Assembly: GCF_009497895.1 (NCBI RefSeq)
Contig: NZ_CP033116.1
Span: forward strand, 1,364,001-1,428,000
Length of the DNA: 64,000 bases
Reading direction: 5' to 3'
Source of the DNA: Halopseudomonas pelagia
Lineage (GTDB): Bacteria > Pseudomonadota > Gammaproteobacteria > Pseudomonadales > Pseudomonadaceae
Made by a program: the position numbers and the translations under genes. This document shows positions 36,912 through 46,292 of the stretch, one piece after another. How positions within the stretch are numbered: the stretch's first letter is position 1; each line of letters begins with the position of its first letter. The notes beneath the pieces are model-generated. The model saw only the letters and a list, made by a program, of their open reading frames with translations, did no database searches and had not been told where the DNA came from.

Positions 36912-38063
36912 TCAAAGCGAGTAATGCCGCAGCTCGCGTGCGATCAGCAGGCGCTGTATTTCGCTGGTGCCTTCGTAGATCTGGGTAATACGCGCATCCC
37001 GATACAAACGCTCGACCGGATAATCCTCCAGATAGCCGTAACCCCCGTGGATCTGGATCGCTTTGCTGCAGACCGCCTCGGCCATTTCACTGGCGAACAG
37101 CTTGGCCTGGGAGGCTTCCGATAGACATGGCAGTCCTGCCGTGCGCAGGCGTGCGGCATGCAGAATCAGCAGGCGGCTGGCATTGAGTTGCATATGCATG
37201 TCGGCGAGCATGTTGGCAATGCTCTGGTGTTCGGTCAGGGCCTGACCGAACTGCGTGCGTTCTCGTGCATAACTCAGCGCGGCCTCGAACGCAGCTCGGG
37301 CAATGCCCAGCGCTTGTGCGGCAATGCCGATACGCCCACCTTCCAGGCCTGACAGGGCGGTGGACAGGCCCTTGCCCCGCTGGCCAAGCAGCGCGCTTTC
37401 CGGGAGGCGGCAGTTATCCAGGCTAATGGCGCAGGTATCCGAGCCACGAATGCCCAATTTGTGCTCCATGCGCTCGACGCGAAAGCCAGGGTTATCGGTT
37501 GGTACCAGAAATGCCGACAGGCCCTTCTTGCCCAAATCCGGATCGGTCACCGCAAACACCACCGCCAGGCTGGCGCGTTTGCCGTTGCTGACAAACTGCT
37601 TGGCGCCATTGAGCACCCATTCGCCGTTTTCCAGCACCGCGCGGGTGCGCAGGTTGTGCGCCTCGGAGCCGGCCTGGGGCTCGGTCAGACAGAAGCAGCC
37701 AATCGCTTCCCCGCTGGCCAGCTTGGCCAACCAGGTCTGTTTTTGCTCGTCCGTGCCGTAATTCAATACCGGGCCGCAGCCGACCGAGTTGTGTACACTC
37801 ATCAGTGCGCCGGTGGCGCCGCAACCGGCCGAGACTTCTTCCACGGCCAGCGCATAGGCGACATAGTCCACATAACTGCCGCCCCATTCCTCGGGTACGA
37901 CCATGCCGAGCAAACCCAATTCGCCCATCTGCTGGATCACGCTGCTGTCGATCCAGCCGCTCTTGTCCCAACCGGCAGCGCGGGGTGCCAGCTCTGCCTG
38001 GGCAAACTGCCGGGCCATGTCGCGAATCAATCGCTGGTCTTCGCTCAGTTCCAGATCATTCAT
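36912..38063 (-). CDS. acyl-CoA dehydrogenase, probably isobutyryl-CoA dehydrogenase
   Basis: A 383-residue FAD-dependent dehydrogenase with the family signatures [18 protein letters not shown] and [20 protein letters not shown], and the catalytic glutamate in [13 protein letters not shown]. The overlap of its start with the stop of the 3-hydroxyisobutyryl-CoA hydrolase gene and the nearby mmsB-type gene point to valine breakdown: isobutyryl-CoA to methacrylyl-CoA. Substrate preference is inferred from context and could be another short branched acyl-CoA. Confidence 0.9.
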   Translation of the reverse strand: MNDLELSEDQRLIRDMARQFAQAELAPRAAGWDKSGWIDSSVIQQMGELGLLGMVVPEEWGGSYVDYVAYALAVEEVSAGCGATGALMSVHNSVGCGPVLNYGTDEQKQTWLAKLASGEAIGCFCLTEPQAGSEAHNLRTRAVLENGEWVLNGAKQFVSNGKRASLAVVFAVTDPDLGKKGLSAFLVPTDNPGFRVERMEHKLGIRGSDTCAISLDNCRLPESALLGQRGKGLSTALSGLEGGRIGIAAQALGIARAAFEAALSYARERTQFGQALTEHQSIANMLADMHMQLNASRLLILHAARLRTAGLPCLSEASQAKLFASEMAEAVCSKAIQIHGGYGYLEDYPVERLYRDARITQIYEGTSEIQRLLIARELRHYSL

Positions 38064-39112
38064 CAGATTCCCTCGAAAAAGGCATGGACCCGTGCAGGTT
38101 TCAGCTCGCCTATTGTGGGCGGATTCCAGCGTGGCTGCTTGTCCTTGTCCACTAACAGTGCGCGCACTCCTTCGGCAATATCACCGTCGTTGAACCACTG
38201 GCGATCCAGGTGCAGTTCCATCGCAAAACAGTCTTCCAGGGATTTTTCCCGGCCATGGCGCAGCAACTCCAGAGTCACCGCCATGGCCAGCGGCGAGCGG
38301 CTGTCCATCAGGCGTACGGTGTCTTGCGCCCATTGCGTGAAGGCCGGGCGAACCTCTTCCTGCAGCGACTGGCGTATCGCCGCCAGGGTTGATTGGCCGA
38401 AGTGCAGGTCGATGGCAGGTTGCAGCGCGCTCAGGTCGGCGGGCGGCAGGTCTGAGGTGCCAAGCGCCTTCAGGACATTCTCAAGACGGTCGTGCTCCCA
38501 GCGCAGACCATCCAGTGCCTGATCCAGCTCATCCAGGCGTTCAACCGCAATGCACAGGTCTGCCAACTGCAGATGCAGGGCATCGGCGACTTTTACCTGG
38601 GCGCCGGTCAGGCCCAGATACAATCCCATTTCGCCGGGCAGGCGCGGCAGGAAATAGCTGCCGCCGACATCCGGGAAGTAGCCAATACCGGTTTCCGGCA
38701 TACCCAGTTTCGATCGTTCGGTGACGATGCGCAGGCTGGCGCCCTGGGCCAGCCCCATGCCGCCGCCCAGCACAAAGCCATCCATCAATGCGATAACCGG
38801 TTTGGAGTAGGTGTGAATGCTCAGATCCAGCGCGTACTCTTCGGCAAAGAAGGTTTCTATCGCCTGGGCGTCACCGGCCAGGTGCTGATCGTAGAGCGTG
38901 CGTATGTCACCGCCGGCACAGAAGGCTTTTCCGCCATTGCCGCGCAGCATGACCGCTTCGATCTGGCTGTCTGCAGCCCACTCGTTCAGGTATCCCTGCA
39001 GCAGCCTGACCATTTCCAGACTCAATGCATTCAGCCCAGCAGGGCGGTTCAGGGTCAGGTGGCCGATTCTGTTGCGAACCTCGGCCAGCACAGGTGCCTG
39101 CACATCAGTCAT
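38063..39112 (-). CDS. 3-hydroxyisobutyryl-CoA hydrolase (crotonase family)
   Basis: A 349-residue crotonase-fold protein, longer than a plain enoyl-CoA hydratase and with the hydrolase features: the oxyanion-hole segments [16 protein letters not shown] and [15 protein letters not shown], and [27 protein letters not shown] sequence (in sequence). It frees 3-hydroxyisobutyrate from its CoA ester in valine catabolism. It overlaps the mmsB-like gene by four bases and the acyl-CoA dehydrogenase by one. Confidence 0.9.
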   Translation of the reverse strand: MTDVQAPVLAEVRNRIGHLTLNRPAGLNALSLEMVRLLQGYLNEWAADSQIEAVMLRGNGGKAFCAGGDIRTLYDQHLAGDAQAIETFFAEEYALDLSIHTYSKPVIALMDGFVLGGGMGLAQGASLRIVTERSKLGMPETGIGYFPDVGGSYFLPRLPGEMGLYLGLTGAQVKVADALHLQLADLCIAVERLDELDQALDGLRWEHDRLENVLKALGTSDLPPADLSALQPAIDLHFGQSTLAAIRQSLQEEVRPAFTQWAQDTVRLMDSRSPLAMAVTLELLRHGREKSLEDCFAMELHLDRQWFNDGDIAEGVRALLVDKDKQPRWNPPTIGELKPARVHAFFEGI

Positions 39113-40002
39113 TCGGTATCTCCGGTGTAGAGTTTGATGATTGCGGAAAAATCCAACGCGCCATGTCCCTGGCTGCTGAAAGATTGGTATAGCTGCTGGG
39201 CAAGAGCCCCCAGCAGAACCGGTTGTTGCGCATGTTTGGCCGCTTCGGTAGCCAGGCCCAGATCCTTGAGCATCAGGTCCGTGCCAAAGCCGCCACTGTA
39301 CCCACGCGCGGCCGGCACATTTTCCATGACCCCGGGGTAGGGATTATAGGTGTCCGAACTCCAGCAACGTCCGCTGGATGTATTGATGATGCCGGCCAGT
39401 ACCTCAGGCTCCATACCCAGGGATACCCCCAGGTTCATGGCCTCGGCTGTACCAATCATGGAGATGGCCAGCAGCATGTTGTTTGCCACCTTGGCTACCT
39501 GGCCATTGCCGGCGGGGCCGCAATGCACAATATTCTTGCCCATGCTCTGCAGAACCGGCAGCGCATGGGCGAAATCCCCCTCGCTGCCGCCGACCATAAA
39601 GGTCAGGGTGCCCGCTGCGGCTCCGCCAGTACCGCCGGAGACAGGGGCGTCAAGCATGGGGTTGTTCTGCTGTTCAGCCGCTGCCGCCACTTCCCGAGCA
39701 CTGAGAGGGTCAATGGTCGAGCTGTCGATCAGCCTTACGCCCGGACGGATGTTAGCGAGCAAGCCTTCTTCGCCCAGATACACAGCTTTGACCTGTTTGG
39801 CTGCCGGCAACATGGTGATGATCAGTTCGCAATCCAGGGCCGCGATGCCCTGCACCGATGCCGCATTGGCGGCTCCGGCTGCGACCAATGCATCCACTGC
39901 TGCTTGAGACAGGTCAAAGACACTAAGCTGATGGCCTGCGGCGATCAGGTTGTGAGCCATGGGGCTACCCATGTTGCCTAGTCCGATAAAACCGATATGC
40001 AT
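39109..40002 (-). CDS. mmsB: 3-hydroxyisobutyrate dehydrogenase
   Basis: A 297-residue NAD-dependent beta-hydroxyacid dehydrogenase oxidising 3-hydroxyisobutyrate to methylmalonate semialdehyde. The Rossmann start MHIGFIGLGNMGSPMAHNL, DAPVSGGTGGAAAGTL and the catalytic lysine in NGQVAKVANNMLLA are clear. It is first in a three-gene valine unit; mmsA, the next enzyme and usual neighbour, is not in the window. Confidence 0.93.
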   Translation of the reverse strand: MHIGFIGLGNMGSPMAHNLIAAGHQLSVFDLSQAAVDALVAAGAANAASVQGIAALDCELIITMLPAAKQVKAVYLGEEGLLANIRPGVRLIDSSTIDPLSAREVAAAAEQQNNPMLDAPVSGGTGGAAAGTLTFMVGGSEGDFAHALPVLQSMGKNIVHCGPAGNGQVAKVANNMLLAISMIGTAEAMNLGVSLGMEPEVLAGIINTSSGRCWSSDTYNPYPGVMENVPAARGYSGGFGTDLMLKDLGLATEAAKHAQQPVLLGALAQQLYQSFSSQGHGALDFSAIIKLYTGDTE

Positions 40003-40182
40003 GGCGGCACTCCCTTTATGAGGATGTACGGGTGTGGTTAGCTACGGGTCGATACGGTAAATGCTCATGTTGAGGGAGGATAGCCCATGTTAATGGGCAT
40101 GTGAGGCAGATAAAGCAGGTAAATCAGCCGGAAGCCGGACCTGGCTCAGGAATGGCCGGACGCCTGCAGGGGCACCCGCACA

Positions 40183-40947
40183 TTACTGCGCGCCAGAGCG
40201 TACTTCAGAGTAGAACAGGCGGCGTAGTTCACCACTCTTGTCCAAACTTGCCAGCGCGGCCTGCATTCGCGGGGCGATGCCCTCATTGGATGCCCGTTTT
40301 GAAATATACAGATGGGCTGCCTGGCCGCGGGTATGTACGTCATAGCGGAATACATCGGGCTGCAGTTCCAGTGCCTTGAGGCTGTGGTGGAATACCACAT
40401 CGCTGCTGATCAGCGCATCCAGGCGGTCGAGGTGCAGCATCTCTATCGCTTGCTCAAGACTGTAGACCGGGATCTTGATCACCTCAGCGTTATGCTCGAA
40501 AGCTTCGCCGTAATAGGTGCCGCTGATATAGCCAACCCGCTTGCCTTCCAACGCCCCCAGAGTCAGCTTGCCGGTATAGTCTTTGGCGGTTACCAGCAAA
40601 ATGTCCGCGCTCAACACCACCCCCAGGCTATCTGCGAATCCATCAAGGTAGGGGTTTTCGAACAGAACGGTGAAATCGGCTTCGCCTTCCTTGAATTTGG
40701 AGAGAAGACGTTGGGGGGGTAGAACCCGGTTATCCAGCTTCAGTTGAGCTTCTTGGGCCAGTTGTTCGGCCAAAATGCTGAGCAACCCGGCTGGAGTGCC
40801 ATCCTTCTCCAGATAACCCCATGGCCACACGTCAGCAGTCATGAACAAAAGTCTGTCCGCTTCAACTTTATGATTATCGCCGAAGGCGTTGGGTACACAG
40901 AGCGCCAGGAGCAGCGCGTACAGAAAACGACAGGCCATGTTCACCAT
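40183..40947 (-). CDS. periplasmic substrate-binding protein (SBP family 3-like)
   Basis: A 254-residue protein with an N-terminal signal peptide (ACRFLYALLLALCVPNAFG) and the bacterial extracellular solute-binding family 3 layout: MTADVWPWGYLEKDGTPAGL, a LGALEGKRVGYISGTYYGEAF segment between lobes, and LHLDRLDALISSDVVF. No permease or ATPase is adjacent, so it may be an orphan transporter component or a sensor-type binding protein. The ligand cannot be read from sequence. A second ATG (MACRFL) three codons in is possible. A 180-base gap with a GCCCAT/ATGGGC hairpin separates it from mmsB. Confidence 0.75.
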   Translation of the reverse strand: MVNMACRFLYALLLALCVPNAFGDNHKVEADRLLFMTADVWPWGYLEKDGTPAGLLSILAEQLAQEAQLKLDNRVLPPQRLLSKFKEGEADFTVLFENPYLDGFADSLGVVLSADILLVTAKDYTGKLTLGALEGKRVGYISGTYYGEAFEHNAEVIKIPVYSLEQAIEMLHLDRLDALISSDVVFHHSLKALELQPDVFRYDVHTRGQAAHLYISKRASNEGIAPRMQAALASLDKSGELRRLFYSEVRSGAQ

Positions 40948-41035
40948 GATTGCGAGTTATAGTTTTCCTTAGTATACGCCAGGGATTGCTGCCGGGGAGG
41001 GGGGATTCAATGATAAAACGGCCCAAATCGCAGGC

Positions 41036-41075
41036 AAAAAAAACCGCTGAAGGACAAGTCCGTTCAACGGTTTTT
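41036..41075 (-). terminator. intrinsic terminator after tRNA-fMet
   Basis: On the minus strand AAAACCGTTGAA pairs with TTCAGCGGTTTT, one wobble, around GGACTTGTCC-type loop sequence that can also pair, followed by a long T run. Confidence 0.8.
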
Positions 41076-41079
41076 AAAC

Positions 41080-41156
<77 letters not shown>

Positions 41157-41168
41157 TCTGTGGGCGCC

Positions 41169-41196
41169 ATTCTACTCATTGAGCGTTGGCTGTCAA
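41169..41196 (-). promoter_or_regulatory. promoter of tRNA-fMet
   Basis: On the minus strand TTGACA (41196-41191) and TAGAAT (41174-41169) are 16 bases apart; a GC-rich GGCGCC follows, and the tRNA starts 12 bases further on. Confidence 0.85.
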
Positions 41197-41299
41197 GCAA
41201 TTGAACGGAAAAGATTTTTTATTTCCGGTATTCGCTCCGGAGCGGTAATTGATACCCAGATTTGCCGAGAAACGGCAGGGATAATTCAAGATCATAAAT

Positions 41300-41318
41300 T
41301 GACGTCAAAATGACATCA
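41300..41318. promoter_or_regulatory. tandem TGACRTCA octamers upstream of the diguanylate cyclase gene
   Basis: TGACGTCA (41300-41307), a perfect palindrome, and TGACATCA (41311-41318) are separated by AAA, 11 bases centre to centre, about one helical turn. They lie about 95 bases before the start of the diguanylate cyclase gene and could be an operator pair. The binding protein is unknown. Confidence 0.4.
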
Positions 41319-41413
41319 TTGCAAATTGGCTATCCGTGAAGCATGGAATATACTTTGTCTCAGGCTATGCCATAAAAATAACAATACAGCAGTTGCCCTG
41401 AAGGGGGATTTTC

Positions 41414-42595
41414 TTGCCAACCACTGCCGATCGCTATCACATCTCCACATGGGGCGGGGAGTTTACCGACCCCACCACCGAGCGGGCCTACCGCGAACAC
41501 GTTGAGCAGAGTACTGCGAAGAGTTTGATTGTGGCGCTACGCGTATGGGCGGCGCTGGTAGTGCTTTTTGGTTTTCTGGATTTTCTAGCGCTGGGTGTTT
41601 CCGAAGGGTTTATCCATCTGATCAGTACTCGCGTGTTGTCCGCCAGCCTTTTGCTGTTGCTTGCCTGGCGTTTGCGCACCAAACCGCAGTTGGCGACCGA
41701 GGGTTATGCCGTCACCGCATTGGAAGTAGTCGGTTTTGTTCTGTTCTTTCTTATTTACATAATTCGACCCGACATCGTTTCCTGGAATATCGGGGTGACC
41801 CTGATCATTTTGATCAGTCTGTACATCTTCGTGCCCAATAGGGTGGTGCTGTCCAATATTGGCGCAGCTTTTGGTATTGCCGGTACGATTTATTGCATTG
41901 CTCTGCGCGATGTTGAGCCCACACTGTTGGTGGGGCTGACCTTTGTGCTGCTGTTCCCGGCGATTATTGGCTATGCAGCCGGGTTGCGCCTTCAGACAGG
42001 CCAGCGCCAGCAATATGCACTGTTCAACGAAACGGTACGGGTCAACCAGTCGCTGCAGGAAGAGATCAAGCGCCGGGAGCATCTCGAGCTGGAATTAAAG
42101 CTGCAAGCCACTACCGATCCTCTCACTGGACTGTTCAACCGCCGACAGTATGAATCCCTGTTCCATCGTGAGCTGGACAGGGTACGCAGGCATGCCAGTG
42201 CCTTGTCATTGTGTGTGGTGGATTTGGATCATTTCAAGAAAATCAATGATGAGCACGGTCATGATGTTGGCGACCAGGTGCTCAAGCACGTGTCGCGGTT
42301 ATTTGTCGACACCTTGCGCAATACCGACATCGTCGGCCGCTTCGGCGGCGAGGAGTTCATCCTGCTGCTGCCGGATACTGATCTGCGTTGCGCGGTACAG
42401 GTGTTGAATCGGTTGCGTGAGCGGTTGCAATCAAGCCTGGTACCGGTTGAGGGCCTGAGTGTTCAGCTCACCGCCACATTCGCCGTGACCGAAGTAAACG
42501 AACAGGATGAGGGTATAGAAGATGTCATCCGCCGCGCGGACCGGGCGCTTTACGACGGCAAAAAAGCTGGGCGCAACTGTGTTGTCCCCAGTTGA
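41414..42595 (+). CDS. membrane-anchored GGDEF diguanylate cyclase
   Basis: A 393-residue protein with about six hydrophobic segments in the first 200 residues, a short coiled-coil linker (EEIKRREHLELELKLQA) and a C-terminal GGDEF domain beginning TDPLTGLFNRRQYESLF. The active-site motif is GRFGGEEF and the inhibitory-site RNTD lies five residues before it, so it should make cyclic di-GMP with product inhibition. The TTG start at 41414 is supported by a strong AAGGGGGA ribosome site. The membrane part has no recognised ligand-binding fold. Confidence 0.92.
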   Translation: MPTTADRYHISTWGGEFTDPTTERAYREHVEQSTAKSLIVALRVWAALVVLFGFLDFLALGVSEGFIHLISTRVLSASLLLLLAWRLRTKPQLATEGYAVTALEVVGFVLFFLIYIIRPDIVSWNIGVTLIILISLYIFVPNRVVLSNIGAAFGIAGTIYCIALRDVEPTLLVGLTFVLLFPAIIGYAAGLRLQTGQRQQYALFNETVRVNQSLQEEIKRREHLELELKLQATTDPLTGLFNRRQYESLFHRELDRVRRHASALSLCVVDLDHFKKINDEHGHDVGDQVLKHVSRLFVDTLRNTDIVGRFGGEEFILLLPDTDLRCAVQVLNRLRERLQSSLVPVEGLSVQLTATFAVTEVNEQDEGIEDVIRRADRALYDGKKAGRNCVVPS

Positions 42596-42685
42596 ATCCA
42601 GCTCAGCGGAGCATGGCGCTTAATCAGAGTGTTCTTGCCTGATCGGGTACAATGGGGCAGTTGAAACCACCCGGTAGAGCCGCTC

Positions 42686-43738
42686 TTGCGCAAGATTATC
42701 CACGTAGATTGTGATTGCTTCTACGCAGCCATCGAGATGCGCGATGATCCGCGCCTGCGTGGTCGGCCGCTGGCTGTGGGTGGTGATCCGGGAAAGCGCG
42801 GCGTGGTGGCCACCTGTAACTATGAAGCCAGGGCTTATGGCGTGCGTTCGGCAATGGCCTCCGCCTATGCCCGCAAGTTGTGCCCGGACCTGCTGATCGT
42901 GCCGCCGCGGATGGCGGTGTATCGCGAAGCGTCGCAGGCAATCCAGGCGATCTTCAGTGATTACACCCCTCTTATTCAGCCGCTGTCGCTGGACGAAGCC
43001 TTTCTGGATGTGAGCAATAGCGAAGCGTGCCGCGGCAGCGCCACGCTGATGGCGCAGGAAATCCGCCGCAAAGCATTTGCCAGCCAGGGCATCACCGTGT
43101 CTGCTGGTGTGGCGCCGAACAAGTTTCTGGCCAAGATCGCCAGTGACTGGAACAAGCCGGATGGTCTCAAGGTGATTCTACCCGACGAGGTAGAAGCCTT
43201 CGTCAAAACGCTGCCCATCGAGCGCTTGCACGGCGTAGGCAAGGTCACTGCTGCGCGTATGAAAGGATTGGGCATTGACGTCTGCGGCGAGCTGCTACCT
43301 TGGCGCAAGCAGGATCTTGCCAAGGAGTTCGGCAGTTTCGGTGAGCGTTTGTGGCAGTTGGCACGGGGCATAGATGATCGCCCGGTAGTAGTGGAAAGCA
43401 AGCGTCAATCGGTCAGCGTGGAAAATACCTATGATCATGACCTGTCCGACCTGGACGCCTGCCTGAATGCATTGCCGCCATTATTGGAAAAGCTCGCCCT
43501 GCGCCTGGGGCGACTGGAAGGCGAGTACCGGGTGAGCAAACCCTTCGTAAAGCTGAAGTTTCACGACTTCACCCAGACGACGCTGGAGCAGGCGGGCTCG
43601 CCGGTTAGCCCGGACGGTTACCGCGACCTCTGCACTCAGGCCTTCGCCCGGGGCAATCGGCCGGTGCGCTTGATTGGTGTCGGCGTTCGGCTGGACAGTA
43701 GCCACAGCCTGCTCGGCGAGCAACTCAACCTGTTCTGA
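42686..43738 (+). CDS. dinB: DNA polymerase IV
   Basis: A 350-residue Y-family translesion polymerase. Catalytic residues are Asp8 in IIHVDCDCFYA and Asp103-Glu104 in PLSLDEAFLDVS; the HhH region (RLHGVGKVTAARMKGLG) and little finger are complete, and EQLNLF at the C-terminus fits a beta-clamp-binding tail. A TTG at 42686 is the likely start (MRKIIHVDCD). I found no LexA box in the 90 bases upstream, although the E. coli and Pseudomonas genes are SOS-regulated. Confidence 0.95.
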   Translation: MRKIIHVDCDCFYAAIEMRDDPRLRGRPLAVGGDPGKRGVVATCNYEARAYGVRSAMASAYARKLCPDLLIVPPRMAVYREASQAIQAIFSDYTPLIQPLSLDEAFLDVSNSEACRGSATLMAQEIRRKAFASQGITVSAGVAPNKFLAKIASDWNKPDGLKVILPDEVEAFVKTLPIERLHGVGKVTAARMKGLGIDVCGELLPWRKQDLAKEFGSFGERLWQLARGIDDRPVVVESKRQSVSVENTYDHDLSDLDACLNALPPLLEKLALRLGRLEGEYRVSKPFVKLKFHDFTQTTLEQAGSPVSPDGYRDLCTQAFARGNRPVRLIGVGVRLDSSHSLLGEQLNLF

Positions 43739-43747
43739 GCTTCAGCC

Positions 43748-44185
43748 TCAGTGCAACTGCCGCGCGCAGGTTGGGCACAGGTGGTTATCCCCGTGCGGAG
43801 TCCAGCCCAGTTCGCTGATGCGCGCAACGGCTTTGGCGGTGCGCTTGGGCAGGTCGTCCTTGTCCAGGGCGAGAAATTCGAAGGCTTGCTCTTTTTGGCA
43901 CTGATCACACTTGATCGACCAGCCAAGTACCGACTGACCGCGCAGATCCGGGCCTTTTGCCGTAGCCGTCCACTGACCTGGGGGATTGATCAGGTAGCGA
44001 ATTTTCTCCACTTGCAGTCTGAGCGGCAGATCACGACTACCCTTGACGGTACAGATCAGGCTATCCCCGGATTGCACGCCACCGCCCTGGCCGGTCACTT
44101 GATAAAGCCCGCCTGCCAGCGTGCGGCATTCGATCAGCGTGTGAGCGGAGTTCAGCAGGTTGCGTCGGAAGTCGTGTTCAGCCAT
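43748..44185 (-). CDS. conserved hypothetical protein with split CxxC pairs
   Basis: A 145-residue cytoplasmic protein. The first half is beta-rich (ECRTLAGGLYQVTGQGG, SRDLPLRLQVEKIRYLI); the second half has CDQC and CPTC about 48 residues apart, as in a zinc ribbon. A similar small gene accompanies dinB in other pseudomonads. It converges on dinB with nine bases between the stops. No function is assigned. Confidence 0.75.
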   Translation of the reverse strand: MAEHDFRRNLLNSAHTLIECRTLAGGLYQVTGQGGGVQSGDSLICTVKGSRDLPLRLQVEKIRYLINPPGQWTATAKGPDLRGQSVLGWSIKCDQCQKEQAFEFLALDKDDLPKRTAKAVARISELGWTPHGDNHLCPTCARQLH

Positions 44186-44331
44186 GTCCAGTACCAGTTA
44201 AAAAGGGCTGGGCATGATAACACCGGAGCCGGGTGGCATATCACTCGAATCACTGATGGTCGGAGTGACCCGTCATGCAGGCTATGATGGGGGTCAGAAG
44301 TGTCTCATCACACACCACAAGAGGATAAATT

Positions 44332-45114
44332 ATGAGCGTCAAGCAACTGTTCGATCTGACCGGCAAGGTTGCCCTGATCACCGGCGGCACCAAGGGTCTG
44401 GGCCTGCAAATGGCGGAAGCGCTCGGCGAGCAGGGCGCCAAGATCTTTATCAGCGCGCGTAATGCTGCCGAAGTGGAGCAGGTGGTCAAAGACCTCGAAG
44501 CACAGGGCATTCAGGCTGGTGGTATTGCCTGCGACCTGGGCAAGCTGGATACCAAGCCGGTTTCTACGCTGGTGGACGCCGCTGAAGCCAAATTCGGCAC
44601 TGTGGACATCCTCATCAACAACGCCGGTACTACCTGGGGCCAGCCCGCCGAAGAGCACAGCTATGAAGGCTGGCAGAAGGTCATGAGCCTGAACGTTGAT
44701 GTGTGTTTCCTGATGGCCCAAGAAGTTGCGCGCCGCTTCATGATTCCCCGTCAGTCCGGCAAGATCATCAACATCGCTTCCATCGCCGGATTCAAGGGCA
44801 ATCGCGCCAACTCCGGCATTCACACTGTGGCCTACAACACCAGCAAGGCAGCGGCGATCAACCTGACGCGCGCACTCGCCGGTGAGTGGGGCCCGCACAA
44901 TATCAACGTCAACGCCATCTGCCCGGGTTACTTCCCGACCAAAATGGCCAAAGGTCTGGAAAAGGTGACCGAGCTGATCAAGTCCGGTACTCCGCTTGGG
45001 CGCATTGGTGGTGAGGAAGATATCAAGGGTGTTGCGGTGTTTCTGGCAACCGAAGCGTCACGGCATGTCACCGGCCAGGCTATCGCGGTAGATGGCGGCA
45101 ACTCGGTGGTATAA
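44332..45114 (+). CDS. SDR-family oxidoreductase
   Basis: A 260-residue short-chain dehydrogenase with cofactor motif ITGGTKGLGLQMAE, NNAGTTWGQ, catalytic serine in INIASIAGF and the YNTSK pair, and the C-terminal GQAIAVDGGNSVV typical of classical SDRs. An arginine after the second strand (SARN) suggests NADP(H). The substrate is unknown; gluconate-type or 3-oxoacyl reductases are the nearest relatives by look. It is a single gene with a strong terminator. Confidence 0.9.
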   Translation: MSVKQLFDLTGKVALITGGTKGLGLQMAEALGEQGAKIFISARNAAEVEQVVKDLEAQGIQAGGIACDLGKLDTKPVSTLVDAAEAKFGTVDILINNAGTTWGQPAEEHSYEGWQKVMSLNVDVCFLMAQEVARRFMIPRQSGKIINIASIAGFKGNRANSGIHTVAYNTSKAAAINLTRALAGEWGPHNINVNAICPGYFPTKMAKGLEKVTELIKSGTPLGRIGGEEDIKGVAVFLATEASRHVTGQAIAVDGGNSVV

Positions 45115-45131
45115 CTCAGCAGCTGAACATG

Positions 45132-45158
45132 AAAAAGGCGCCTCAGGGCGCCTTTTTT
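45132..45158 (+). terminator. intrinsic terminator after the SDR gene
   Basis: AAAAAGGCGCC (45132-45142) pairs perfectly with GGCGCCTTTTT (45147-45157) around TCAG. The A and T runs on both sides make it able to end transcription from both directions, which suits the convergent gene that ends at 45178. Confidence 0.95.
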
Positions 45159-45177
45159 ACGAATGATGACCGTCGAA

Positions 45178-45621
45178 TTATTTACCTAACCCGCGGCTGA
45201 TATTCTTGGCTGCACTGAATATTTCTTCGCGGTGGTCGCGCTCCAGGGTTTCCATTTGTTGCTCATGTAGCTGGCGCTCGGCTTTGCCCAGATCTTTCCA
45301 GCCCTGATGGGTGGGAATGTGGACAGTAGCATCGTAGATCCTTTCAAACACGGACACATCCAGGTCGGCACGGCGGGGGCCATAATAGTTGTCGAGCAGT
45401 ACCTTGATGCGGATCGAGCCTTCAATCAACGGCAGTTGACCTTCCAGCAGACTGTTGGCCAGAATGATGATGTCGCCTTCCAGACGTTGATTGCGATCTG
45501 CGGCCACTGCGCGTTGCTCAGTCTCGCGCGCCAGGACTTTTTTCCAGAGCATGTAGGCGTAGGCTGCCAGCGCCACAATGATGATCACGCCTGCGGCAAC
45601 AAGCCAGGTAAAAGTAGTCAT
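45178..45621 (-). CDS. DUF2489 family membrane-anchored protein
   Basis: A 147-residue protein: one N-terminal membrane helix (FTWLVAAGVIIIVALAAYAYML) followed by a charged helical cytoplasmic domain containing ILANSLLEGQLPLIEGSIRI. The pattern fits DUF2489, a family without a known role in gammaproteobacteria. The next gene on the strand is a lipoprotein 60 bases upstream. Confidence 0.8.
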   Translation of the reverse strand: MTTFTWLVAAGVIIIVALAAYAYMLWKKVLARETEQRAVAADRNQRLEGDIIILANSLLEGQLPLIEGSIRIKVLLDNYYGPRRADLDVSVFERIYDATVHIPTHQGWKDLGKAERQLHEQQMETLERDHREEIFSAAKNISRGLGK

Positions 45622-45681
45622 TGTATAAAAGCCATTAATTGAAAAGTGCTTGTTGGAAGGGCTGCATCGAGATCAGGCAGC

Positions 45682-46161
45682 TCAAAATCTCAAGTTGACC
45701 GGATCCAGCATGCCTTTCTCGTGCAGCGTCACGGTCGGCGATAGAAACAGCCCCGTACGAATATGACCCTCAATCCGGTAGCTGACCGGCTGCTGGTCGT
45801 CAATCATCTTGACTACATCACGAATATGACGCCAGAGATTGGACCTGACATTCAATTCAAAATATTCCGAGCCATAGGCCGGCACAGTGAAATGCGCATC
45901 GCTCACGCCGGTCGCCAGCCGCGCTTCATTCAGATAGATCTCGTAGTGCATGCCGCGAATGGGCAGGCTGCGATCATTGGGGTTGTCGACTCGCAGGCCT
46001 AACTGGAACGTCTGTTCCCACAGATTGGCTTTGAGCATTTCGACATTCGCCAGACTGATGTCGGGCTTTTCATAGGATCGACCCAGGCCAAACATCGCGC
46101 AACCGCTAAGCCATAATGCGCAGCTAATAAGCAGCGCCAAGGTCGGTAATGATCTGTGCAC
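45682..46161 (-). CDS. LEA14-like (LEA type 2) lipoprotein
   Basis: A 159-residue protein with a lipoprotein signal (LLISCALWLSGCAMF; lipidated cysteine at about position 21) and a WHy/LEA14-type beta-sandwich: LGLRVDNPNDRSLPIRGMHY, then TVPAYGSEYFELNVRSN. It should sit in a membrane facing the periplasm. The family is linked to stress tolerance in plants, but the bacterial role is unclear. Confidence 0.85.
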   Translation of the reverse strand: MHRSLPTLALLISCALWLSGCAMFGLGRSYEKPDISLANVEMLKANLWEQTFQLGLRVDNPNDRSLPIRGMHYEIYLNEARLATGVSDAHFTVPAYGSEYFELNVRSNLWRHIRDVVKMIDDQQPVSYRIEGHIRTGLFLSPTVTLHEKGMLDPVNLRF

Positions 46162-46292
46162 TCTGTCCCTCCTGGTCGAGTCGGGCTGATCTCGTTATTA
46201 AGTTGTCGTACAGCCCGCGCCTGTCCATACTAATCAAATGCGGCAGGCACTGCTTAACATATCACTGCAAATCACTACAAAGGAGAGACAAG

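Noticed and set aside
42596..42685. LexA box upstream of dinB
   Set aside because: CTG and CAG triplets are present but spaced 16 bases apart, not 10.
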